Source: Fibrisoma limi BUZ 3
GTDB lineage: Bacteria; Bacteroidota; Bacteroidia; Cytophagales; Spirosomataceae
Length of the DNA stretch: 64,000 bases
Reading direction: 5' to 3'
NCBI RefSeq assembly: GCF_000296815.2
Contig: NZ_CAIT01000006.1
Location: 1,122,777 to 1,186,776 of the forward strand
The translations under genes and the position numbers were made by a program. Every line of letters begins with the position of its first letter. The stretch's first letter is position 1. This document shows positions 32,828 to 40,265 of this stretch, in pieces. Under the pieces are notes generated by a model, which was given only the letters and a program-made list of their open reading frames with translations, ran no database searches and had not been told where the DNA came from.

Positions 32828-33595
32828 TTAACCGTCTAGCCAGGCTTTGAACGCTGGAGCTTTTTCGCGGCTGACGAGTACCTCCTGCGCTGTTTCGGGC
32901 CGGAGTTCAACCTTGAGCTTGCCGTTGAAATACGTGTGAATCTTCTGAATGGCCGTCACCTGCGCGATGAACTGCCGGTTGAGCCGGAAGAACTGAAGCG
33001 GGTCAACCAGGGCTTCGAGTTCTTCGAGGGTGTAATCGACCAGATACTGCCGCCCGTCGCGCCCGACCAGACACGACAGCTCGTTGGCGGTGTAGAAATA
33101 CGCTACCTGATCCTGCGCAATGGGAATTAGCTGCTCGCCGTTTTTGACCAGAAACCGCGTCTTGTGCGTCTTTCGCGTCATTTCCAGACTATCGAGCAGC
33201 GACTCGACCTTCTTTGCATACGCCTGTGGCGAAAAGTCCTGCTTCAGTTCCTGGTACTTTTTGATGGCATCGGCCAGTTCGGGCAGTTTAATCGGTTTCA
33301 GGAGGTAATCAATGCTCTTGACCCGAAACGCCTTGATCGCATACTCATCGTACGAGGTCGTGAAGATGATGGGACTGTGGGCCGGGAACGATTCGAAAAT
33401 CTGGAAGCTCAGACCATCCGACAACTGAATATCGGAGAAGATCAGATCCACCGGCTGGCCGATTTTAAACCACTGCTTCGCCGACTCCACGCTTTCCAGA
33501 ACCCCGACAATCTCCACCCGCGGGTCCAGCTTCCGAATCAGCTTTTCGAGTCGTTCTGCTGCCGGGTATTCGTCTTCGATGATCAGTGCTTTCAT
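32828..33595 (-). CDS. LytTR-family response regulator
   Basis: 255 residues. The receiver domain (1-120) has the acidic pocket (IIEDEYPAAERL), the phospho-acceptor Asp55 (DLIFSDIQLSDG), Thr near 80 (IIFTTSYDEYAIKAF) and Lys near 102 (DYLLKPI). A linker leads to a LytTR DNA-binding domain (about 145-250) with FLVKNGEQLIPI, the strand YTLEELEALV and the DNA-contact segment FFRLNRQFIAQVTAI. It acts as the partner of the histidine kinase upstream (33760-34791), from which it is separated by the structured repeat. The decayed copy at 6846-7200 belongs to the same family. Confidence 0.95.
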   Translation of the reverse strand: MKALIIEDEYPAAERLEKLIRKLDPRVEIVGVLESVESAKQWFKIGQPVDLIFSDIQLSDGLSFQIFESFPAHSPIIFTTSYDEYAIKAFRVKSIDYLLKPIKLPELADAIKKYQELKQDFSPQAYAKKVESLLDSLEMTRKTHKTRFLVKNGEQLIPIAQDQVAYFYTANELSCLVGRDGRQYLVDYTLEELEALVDPLQFFRLNRQFIAQVTAIQKIHTYFNGKLKVELRPETAQEVLVSREKAPAFKAWLDG

Positions 33596-33606
33596 GGGTC
33601 AAGGTG

Positions 33607-33762
33607 GGAAAGAGTTAAAGAGTGAATTAGCGAAAGAGTGAAAGAGTGAATGGTCGGGCCGACGGGCAGTGATCAATGCAGCTAATTCGTCCAAGGGTGA
33701 TCGTAAATGGAAGTTTGGGGTTAGTATCCTGATGTCTAATTCACTCTTTCGCTCTTTCGCTA
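33607..33762 (-). repeat. Structured intergenic repeat with conserved core, copy 2
   Basis: Read on the minus strand, it begins at the stop codon of the histidine kinase (TAG, complement of 33760-33762) with CGAAAGAGCGAAAGAGTGAA words. It continues with the conserved core (33727 down to 33654) and ends in complementary CACTCTTTCACTCTTTCG words to about 33607, just before the response-regulator start at 33595. Same architecture and reading direction relative to genes as copy 1 at 26788-26980. Confidence 0.8.
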
Positions 33763-34791
33763 ATTAAGTAAGAGTGGAATTTTCACCGTGAACAGGCCTC
33801 CGCTACGTATCACCTCCACCTGCCGGTCGGTCAGCAGACTGTAGCGGTTGATGATGTTTTGCAGGCCAACCCGCGTCGACTTCTCCAAAATTGTCTTTTC
33901 CTGAATGTTATTTTCTACAATCAGGTACTGATCGCCCTCCTGCTGAATCCTGATCTTCAACGGATTCTCTTTCGAGACGACATTATGCTTGATCGCGTTC
34001 TCGATGAGCATTTGCAGGCTCAGGGGCGTTACGTACTGGCGATACGCATTCGGCGACAAGATTTTCTCAACCTGAAGATTATCCCGAAACCGGATCTTAT
34101 TAAGGTAGATGTAAGCGTCCAGGAACCCGATCTCTTCTTCCAGCGGCACCGTGTTTTTGCTGCGGCTGACCAGCACGTAGCGGTAGACATCCGACAGGCG
34201 TTCGAGGTACTGCTGCGCATTCACGTTCTCATCGTCAATCAGGGCCGCCAGCGTGTTGAGGCTGTTGAAGAGGAAGTGCGGGTCGAGCTGGTTCTTCAGC
34301 ACTTCCAGTTGTGACTGAACGCTTTCGCGAGCCAGGGCTTCGGTTTTGCGGACGTTTGCTTTCCAGGCCTCGAAAAAGTACACGGCTTCGTAGACCAGGT
34401 ACACCACCACCGTTGGGACCAGACTCGTGCGAAAGCCGGTGAACGGATCAATCTGCTTGCCAAAAAGTGCTTTGCAAACGACTTCGTCCAGCAGATACGT
34501 AGCTACAAACGTGTAGACCAGGGCCAGCGCTCCTTCACCCAGCAGTCGTCTGGTGGTCTGGTTGTAATTCGGAAATGCACGGCGCATGTAGATCATGATC
34601 CATCGGTTGCCTTCCCACACCAAAAGCGTTGTACAAAATCCGACGAACAGGTGCATCCAGATAGTTGGGTTAAGCTCCCGAAACTCGTCGGCGTGCAGGA
34701 GAGCCGGAACCAGGAAGCCGAAGAGGGGGATACCAACCAACCGTAGCATCTGGTCATTCAGTGTATAAGGTTTCGCGTCCGTTGTTTCCAT
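33760..34791 (-). CDS. Membrane sensor histidine kinase (PF06580 type)
   Basis: 343 residues from the ATG at 34791. Four hydrophobic spans (about 17-35, 48-65, 90-105, 122-142) precede a coiled linker and the kinase core. The phospho-acceptor motif LKNQLDPHFLFNSLNTL places His at about 172, and the N box MLIENAIKHNVVSKENPL and a short G box (STRVGLQNIINRY) follow. This is the LytS/YehU-like class in which the ATPase domain is short. It is paired with the downstream LytTR regulator. The extracytoplasmic loops are tiny, so the signal is probably membrane-derived or comes through a partner. Confidence 0.93.
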   Translation of the reverse strand: METTDAKPYTLNDQMLRLVGIPLFGFLVPALLHADEFRELNPTIWMHLFVGFCTTLLVWEGNRWIMIYMRRAFPNYNQTTRRLLGEGALALVYTFVATYLLDEVVCKALFGKQIDPFTGFRTSLVPTVVVYLVYEAVYFFEAWKANVRKTEALARESVQSQLEVLKNQLDPHFLFNSLNTLAALIDDENVNAQQYLERLSDVYRYVLVSRSKNTVPLEEEIGFLDAYIYLNKIRFRDNLQVEKILSPNAYRQYVTPLSLQMLIENAIKHNVVSKENPLKIRIQQEGDQYLIVENNIQEKTILEKSTRVGLQNIINRYSLLTDRQVEVIRSGGLFTVKIPLLLN

Positions 34792-34827
34792 CAGATAACT
34801 ACCTCGGTATGAAGGCACTGTAAGTTA

Positions 34828-35511
34828 CTACTTTTTACGAAGTCCAAAGGTATAGCCAATCGTTACATTGGCCAGCAGGCCGCCCGTTCCCGGAAAGCCC
34901 TGCGAAGCCGCCTTGTAGGTTTCAGTGCGTTCGGTCACCCGGTTGGTGTAGGTCAGCTTGTTGTTATCCAGCGAACTCCAGACGTTCGGCCAGTAGCGGA
35001 CGCTCGGCATGACCAGAATCCCGGCGAGGGCGTTGTCTTGTTTGCGGAACGGATAATAGCGGTAGTACGCACCCAGACCCAGCGTCACGGTCCGGTACGA
35101 CGTAACGCGGTTACTGGCTACCTGCGGCTGCCCGTCGTAATACACCTCGTAGAAGTGCAGCTTCGGCTCAAACCGCAGATCGAGCCCTGGGGTGATGCGG
35201 TAGCCTACCCCGATACCCAGCGTTGACGTGAGTTTTTCAGAAAGCTTCTGATCCTGAGCGACCAACGAAGCCGACTGCCCGCTCAGTGTAATGTTGAAAC
35301 CATGCGAGTAGTCGAATACCATCCGATTAGTCGTGTATTCGGCCTGAACGTTGAAGCCACCAAGCAGCAGTTGGCTCACCCCTCCGCCCAGCGTGAAGCG
35401 ATTTGAGTACGGAAAGGGCGTTGAGCGAACCGGCTGGTTCTGCGCAGAGACGGAAGCTATGGTTCCAAGGATGGCCACCAGGGTAAAGAGGGTAATCGTT
35501 GACGCTTTCAT
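34828..35511 (-). CDS. Outer-membrane beta-barrel protein
   Basis: 227 residues from the ATG at 35511, which starts a signal peptide (MKASTITLFTLVAILGTIASVSAQ). Repeated amphipathic strands (FTLGGGVSQLLLGGFNVQAEY, LTSTLGIGVGYRITPGLDLRFEPKLHFYEVY, VTLGLGAYYRYYPF) and a terminal TIGYTFGLRKK suggest a barrel of 8-10 strands. It is the first gene of the minus-strand block that continues with the histidine kinase (36 bp gap). Its function is unknown; it may be a target or a sensor partner of the two-component system. Confidence 0.83.
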   Translation of the reverse strand: MKASTITLFTLVAILGTIASVSAQNQPVRSTPFPYSNRFTLGGGVSQLLLGGFNVQAEYTTNRMVFDYSHGFNITLSGQSASLVAQDQKLSEKLTSTLGIGVGYRITPGLDLRFEPKLHFYEVYYDGQPQVASNRVTSYRTVTLGLGAYYRYYPFRKQDNALAGILVMPSVRYWPNVWSSLDNNKLTYTNRVTERTETYKAASQGFPGTGGLLANVTIGYTFGLRKK

Positions 35512-35952
35512 GGTATGTTTTGTTTTCGGTTGACGATCTGTTTTGTCGCGTTGACGAATCAAAATTGGCGACGACAGCTACGTTCTGAAAGCCGGTTGGG
35601 GGTCAACCGACGGAATACCGGGGGCGAAGCGTTTGGGAACCAGGGGTGAACTGAAGGGAAGTTTCCGCGAAGTCGGACCAGGAACGATACCGGTTCAGGT
35701 TTCAAACCTGACGGCATGACACCGCTCGTCCATTTCTGTTACATGAATCCGGGCTTTTTTCAGCCGGGAAGCCGACTACCATTCGGAAAGGGGCATAAAA
35801 AAAGCCCGGCCTTGAGGCTGGGCAGTGCGCGTTAAACACATATAAAACGCCCCTCGGCCCGCTTTATTGTGTACGCTGATAGAGAAGACTGCTTATTTTT
35901 CACTTTTTTAAGCCACCTGTTTAATCGACCTGGCTGATGCTAGTCAATACGT
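35512..35952. other. Intergenic region with short palindromes
   Basis: 441 bp. Contains the promoter region of the barrel gene (no exact TAnnTTTG; CAATTTTG near 35567-35574 on the minus strand is the closest), a TCAGGTTTCAAACCTGA palindrome near 35697-35714, and the terminator at 35797-35823. The same palindrome word occurs at 44534-44554. No gene is supported. Confidence 0.5.
35797..35823 (-). terminator. Intrinsic terminator
   Basis: 8-bp stem GCCCGGCC/GGCTGGGC (35804-35811 and 35816-35823, one G-U pair) with TTGA loop and, on the minus strand, a run of seven T. It lies about 130 bp past the stop of the membrane-protein gene at 35953. Confidence 0.75.
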
Positions 35953-37038
35953 TCACCGCTTATGGGATTGCAGCCAGCGGTCTATGACCTGTGTTACGTT
36001 AAATGTTACGCCCTTAAAGCGCTCGGGGGGCGTAGTCGCCAGCGCCTGCCTGAGCCGGTAGACATTCGGGTAGAAATCAACACCCATATCCTGAAACTGC
36101 TCATCGATGGCCCGCAGCACCCGTTCAATCCCGTACATATCGAAGCTCCAGTTCTGCAGGTTGTTACTATCCCGGATGTCGGCGGCAATCGACGTAGCCA
36201 GAGGTAACAGGCTTTCGTTAAGCGCCTTCGCAAACGCTTCCTTCTGCGTCACCTCGTTACCATCCAAAAAATAATACACCTCCCGGGCTGTCCGCTCATG
36301 GTCCAGCAGAGCCAGAATCTGAGCTTCCCAATCGGGATGCGCCTTAACCTTCTCAAGGGCTGCCTGCCGAACATCTTCGTATTGAAACCGGTTGGTGTAG
36401 CTCAGTATGTTTATGATCGGGTCCTTACTCGTCTGCGAGGCAATGTAGTCCAGGTTTTGCTGATGCCATTGATCCTGCTGCTGTTGCATACTTTCCAACT
36501 CAGCCTGGGCTCTGGCGGCTGAGTCCCGCTCATAGCCCACTAAGAGCCCTCCGCAGTAAAGTCCGCTGAGCAGTAGTCCCAAGAAGAAAGGAACTCTGAC
36601 CGTCGTGAGCGAAAGACTGGTCAGCCACTCAGCGTTCAGGGAGATCAAACAGGTTGCCAGCCAGAGCAACGGCATCCAGATCTGGCCGTGCCAGACGGCT
36701 ATGGTGTGTAAAAACTGGGGGTACGTCAGATCGTCATCACTGTGCCACTCCCATTTGAATACCGCACAGAAAAAGGTAGTTACGACCACGCACAGCCAGG
36801 CGATCAGCACCACCGCCGTACGCCCGGAGGTACCATTGGCCACCCAGTAAAAATTACCTTTGATCAGTAATGTAAGGGTCAAGGCCAGACTACTGAGTGC
36901 AAAGCCGAGTCCGAGAAAAGCCAGACCAAGCCCATAGCCCATGGCATTTTCGCCGACCAGCGTAGGTTTGGAAGCGGTGAGCATGGCCAAACCAAGCCAG
37001 AAAAGTAGGGTAATCAGAAAGAAGATGACACTAGCCAT
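35953..37038 (-). CDS. Integral membrane protein with soluble C-terminal domain, unknown
   Basis: 361 residues from the ATG at 37038 (a TTG further upstream opens the frame). Five hydrophobic spans: about 3-22, 33-57, 74-95, 110-135 and 145-168. A Gln-rich helix follows (RAQAELESMQQQQDQWHQQN), then a soluble region (about 200-361) of helices with repeated pattern EDVRQAALEKVKAHPDWEAQILALL, which could be HEAT-like. No family recognised. The gene is monocistronic, with a terminator downstream. Confidence 0.7.
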   Translation of the reverse strand: MASVIFFLITLLFWLGLAMLTASKPTLVGENAMGYGLGLAFLGLGFALSSLALTLTLLIKGNFYWVANGTSGRTAVVLIAWLCVVVTTFFCAVFKWEWHSDDDLTYPQFLHTIAVWHGQIWMPLLWLATCLISLNAEWLTSLSLTTVRVPFFLGLLLSGLYCGGLLVGYERDSAARAQAELESMQQQQDQWHQQNLDYIASQTSKDPIINILSYTNRFQYEDVRQAALEKVKAHPDWEAQILALLDHERTAREVYYFLDGNEVTQKEAFAKALNESLLPLATSIAADIRDSNNLQNWSFDMYGIERVLRAIDEQFQDMGVDFYPNVYRLRQALATTPPERFKGVTFNVTQVIDRWLQSHKR

Positions 37039-37692
37039 GATGGTATGCTGCAATTCATACCCAAAGGTGTGGTGCTATACGAATAGGATCAATTAAATCA
37101 GGTCGACTGACGCAGAACCCGTTATGTATCGTAGTAAATACATTCTTAACCGTAGGCAGACCGCACTCCGCTGTCGGGTTCATGGTTAGTCTTCGATGGG
37201 AAAGCTGGTTTATAGGCGCTGGATTGCGGCTAAAAAGACAAACCCGGTCTCAAACCGGACCGGGTGTTCCAACCTTCTCTATTATGAACAGTATACTAAT
37301 TACAAGTTACGGTGGTTGACTTTTAATGAAGTAGTTAAGTTACGGTGGTCATTAGACCTTTTACTGAACATGATGTACGGTGGCTTGCGTCATGTTCGTT
37401 GCACAAAGGTTTATTAGCCGGGTTAAATCGAAATTAGTCAGGAATTAAGTGTTGATTAAGATCACCTGCTCAGCCGGATCGGTAGCGTTTTCCCATCTGA
37501 AAGGATTACTGATTGGGCATGAAGTAACCTGTACAGGTCTATAGGAAGTGTATTCGTCCGGGCATAGCGGCAAACCGGCTTCAAAACAGGTTTACTGCTA
37601 CACCAGGATCGAATAGAACAAATTATACTGGTTATATTGAGCATCAGTGCCTATTTTACCTCCCATTCTATTTTCACAGTAAACTACCCGGT
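37039..37692. other. Long intergenic region with spaced repeats
   Basis: 654 bp without a convincing gene. A hairpin ACCCGGTC/GACCGGGT lies at about 37239-37262. Three copies of TACGGTGG occur at 37309-37316, 37342-37349 and 37376-37383, spaced 33 and 34 bp apart; the first two share the longer word AAGTTACGGTGGT. The third lies between the arms of an inverted repeat GAACATGA/TCATGTTC at about 37367-37396. These could be operator sites for a regulator or leader structures for the KefG-like gene at 37693. Two short open frames here have no coding features. Confidence 0.45.
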
Positions 37693-38295
37693 ATGGCTTC
37701 CGTACTGATTCAATTTGCTCACCCCGCTCTGGAGAAGTCGCGGGTGAACCAACGACTCCTCGAAGCGGCCAGTGGCCTGCCTCTGGTGACTATCAACGAC
37801 CTGTATGAACTCTACCCGGACTTTGACATCGACATAGACCGTGAGCAGGATCTGCTGCTTCGCCACGACTATATCCTGCTGCAGCACCCCATGTACTGGT
37901 ACAGTGCCCCGGCTATCCTTAAGCAATGGATCGATCTGACGCTCGAACACGGCTGGGCCTACGGCCGACAGGGCAACGCACTGGCAGGCAAGAAAATGAT
38001 GAACGTTCTGACCACGGGCGGCCGTCAGGAAGCCTACCAGGAAGCCGGTTACAACCGATTCACCGTACGCCAGTTTCTGGCCCCCTTTGAACAGACCGCC
38101 CAGTTGTGCAAGATGACGTACCTCCCTCCTTTCGTGGTGCATGGCACACACCGCATTACGGAAGAAGGCATCGTGGAATCGCTCCAACAGTACCGAACGC
38201 TGCTGGAACGGCTGACGGCCAATGAAATTGACCCGAACCATGCTATTCAGTTTGCCTACGCCAATGACCTTTTAACCGAAAAACAATCGTTATGA
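37693..38295 (+). CDS. KefF/KefG-like NAD(P)H quinone oxidoreductase
   Basis: 200 residues of a flavodoxin-like fold: SVLIQFAHPALEKSRVNQRLLEAA at the start, the active-site loop LLQHPMYWYSAPAILKQWIDLTLEHGWAYG, and LTTGGRQEAYQEAGYN. These match the ancillary subunits of the Kef system (QxPxxWYSxPxxLKxWxDxVLxxGWAYG). They activate the K+/H+ antiporter and carry FMN-dependent quinone reductase activity. The stop overlaps the start of the antiporter gene by 4 bp, confirming the pair. No signal peptide, so it is cytoplasmic or membrane-associated. Confidence 0.93.
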   Translation: MASVLIQFAHPALEKSRVNQRLLEAASGLPLVTINDLYELYPDFDIDIDREQDLLLRHDYILLQHPMYWYSAPAILKQWIDLTLEHGWAYGRQGNALAGKKMMNVLTTGGRQEAYQEAGYNRFTVRQFLAPFEQTAQLCKMTYLPPFVVHGTHRITEEGIVESLQQYRTLLERLTANEIDPNHAIQFAYANDLLTEKQSL

Positions 38296-40178
38296 GCCAG
38301 TCTGTCTTACTACAAGCCATTGTCTACCTTGCCGCCGGTGTCGTGTTTGTCCCGATTGCCAAACGGCTGGGCCTGGGGTCCGTGCTCGGCTATCTGCTGG
38401 CAGGCATGGTCATTGGCCCGGATGGGCTGGGGCTGGTCGGAGACGAAGGGCAGGATGTTATGCACGTGGCCGAGTTTGGCGTTGTGATCATGCTGTTTCT
38501 GATCGGTCTGGAACTGGAACCCGACCTGCTCTGGAAGCTCCGCGTGCCCATTGTCGGACTCGGGGGCCTGCAGGTCGTCCTTACCACGGTGGTGGTCTGG
38601 GGTCTGGCCATGCTGACCGGATTACCCTGGCAGGCGGCCCTGGCGGTCGGCATGATCCTGGCCATGTCGTCGACGGCTATTGTGTTGCAAACCATGAACG
38701 AAAAAGGGCTGATGCAGGCCGCTTCGGGGCAGAGCACGTTTTCGGTGCTCTTGTTTCAGGACATTGCCGTGATTCCCATTCTGGCTATCTTACCCCTGCT
38801 GGCTACGTATCCGGTTGCGGACCCGGCCGAGGGAGGTGCTCACGATTCGCTGATGGCCGGTCTGCCCGGCTGGTTACAAACCCTGGCGGTGCTGGGGGCC
38901 GTGCTGGCCGTCGTGATGCTGGGCCGGTTTGTGATGCGTCCGGTTTTCCGGGTTATTGCCGGCACCGGGCTGCGGGAGGTATTTATTGCGTCGGCTCTGC
39001 TGCTGGTGGGCGGGGTTGCCCTGCTGATGGAGTCGGTAGGCCTTAGTCCGGCCCTGGGTGCGTTCGTATCAGGGGTTGTGCTCGCCAATAGTGAATACAA
39101 ACACGAACTGGAAAGCGACATTGATCCGTTCCGGGGGCTGCTGCTGGGGCTTTTCTTCATCTCCGTCGGCTCTTCGATTGACTTCGGACTCATCCAGGAA
39201 AACCCACTGCTGGTGGTTGGGGTCGTATTAGGCATGATGACACTGAAAGCTATCGTGCTGGCCATGCTGGGACGGCGCTTCAAGCTAAGTACGGATCAGA
39301 ATTTGATTTTTTCGCTGGCCCTCTCGCAGGTTGGTGAGTTTGCGTTCGTGCTGTTGTCGTTCTCCCTGCAAAACGGCATTCTGGACACGCGGACGGTTGG
39401 GTTACTGACGGCGGCCGTAGCCCTCAGCATGGCCCTGACCCCAATAGTCTTTCTGGTAAACGAAAAACTGTTGCTGCCCCGCATCGGTACGACCGCCCAG
39501 GACAAGAAAGCGTCGGATCAGTTTTCGGCCTCCAATCCAGTCATCGTGGCCGGTTTCGGGCGGTACGGCAACATCGTCGGGCGGTTCCTGCGGGCCAATG
39601 GCATCGGCACCACCGTCCTGGATTTCGACTCCGATCGGGTAGATATCCTCCGCAAAATCGGCATCAAGGTCTACTACGGCGATGCGTCGCGGTATGACCT
39701 GCTGAAATCGGCGGGGGCTGAAGAAGCGAAAGTGATCATAATTGCCCTCGACTCCCCCGAAAAGTCGCTGGAACTGGTCGAGACGATCAAGAAGCATTTC
39801 CCGCATCTGCAAATCCTGGTACGTGCCCGCGACCGCGACGATGCCTACGAGTTCATGGATGCGGGCATTGACCACGTTTACCGCGAAACGCTGGATTCGT
39901 CGCTGCGGACGGGGGTGGATGCCATGCGGCTGCTGGGCTTACGGGCCTATCATGCCGAGCGGTCGGCGCGGCTCTTCCGCAAGCACGACGAGGAAGCGCT
40001 GACCGAACTGGCGGCTGTTCGCCACGACCAGAAACAGTACTTCAGCACCGCCCGCCGACGTATCCGCGATCTGGAACAACTCATCAGCTCGGACGAGACC
40101 GATCGCTGGCTGCGGGAAGTCGAAGAAGGCTGGGATGCGGAATCGCTGCGCCGGGAAGCCAATCAGCAGGGGTATTGA
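38292..40178 (+). CDS. KefB/KefC-type monovalent cation:proton antiporter (CPA2)
   Basis: 628 residues. Twelve to thirteen membrane spans occupy about 1-385, with CPA2 landmarks LGLGSVLGYLLAGMVIGPDGLGL, MLFLIGLELEPDLLW, SSTAIVLQTMNEKG and SQVGEFAFVLLSF. A TrkA-N (RCK) nucleotide-binding domain follows at about 412-530 (NPVIVAGFGRYGNIVGRFLRANG with GxGxxG-like GFGRYG, then TVLDFDSDRVDILRKIG), and a C-terminal helical tail. It exchanges K+ for H+, classically in protection against electrophiles, gated by NAD(H) and glutathione adducts. It is coupled with the KefG-like gene. A 22-bp palindrome ends the unit. Confidence 0.95.
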   Translation: MSQSVLLQAIVYLAAGVVFVPIAKRLGLGSVLGYLLAGMVIGPDGLGLVGDEGQDVMHVAEFGVVIMLFLIGLELEPDLLWKLRVPIVGLGGLQVVLTTVVVWGLAMLTGLPWQAALAVGMILAMSSTAIVLQTMNEKGLMQAASGQSTFSVLLFQDIAVIPILAILPLLATYPVADPAEGGAHDSLMAGLPGWLQTLAVLGAVLAVVMLGRFVMRPVFRVIAGTGLREVFIASALLLVGGVALLMESVGLSPALGAFVSGVVLANSEYKHELESDIDPFRGLLLGLFFISVGSSIDFGLIQENPLLVVGVVLGMMTLKAIVLAMLGRRFKLSTDQNLIFSLALSQVGEFAFVLLSFSLQNGILDTRTVGLLTAAVALSMALTPIVFLVNEKLLLPRIGTTAQDKKASDQFSASNPVIVAGFGRYGNIVGRFLRANGIGTTVLDFDSDRVDILRKIGIKVYYGDASRYDLLKSAGAEEAKVIIIALDSPEKSLELVETIKKHFPHLQILVRARDRDDAYEFMDAGIDHVYRETLDSSLRTGVDAMRLLGLRAYHAERSARLFRKHDEEALTELAAVRHDQKQYFSTARRRIRDLEQLISSDETDRWLREVEEGWDAESLRREANQQGY

Positions 40179-40190
40179 TACGAAGGTTTG

Positions 40191-40240
40191 CCCTCACCCC
40201 AACCCCTCTCCCGGAACAGGGAGAGGGGTTGGGGTGAGGG
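40191..40240. terminator. Long perfect palindrome between convergent genes
   Basis: 22-bp perfect stem (CCCTCACCCCAACCCCTCTC at the left start) at 40191-40212 and 40219-40240 with a 6-nt loop, located between the antiporter stop and the symporter stop. This sequence is a widespread intergenic hairpin word in bacteria; it probably works as a bidirectional terminator. Confidence 0.75.
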
Positions 40241-40265
40241 CTCAATTCCGCTTCTAGGTAGGTCG

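Noticed and set aside
37462-37644. 60-codon minus-strand frame in the long intergenic region
   Set aside because: Composition is not protein-like (scattered Cys/Arg/Ser), no signal or domain and no promoter.
40191-40240. Novel element at the 22-bp CCCTCACCCCAACCCC palindrome
   Set aside because: This word is common between convergent genes in many bacteria; it is adequately explained as a terminator.
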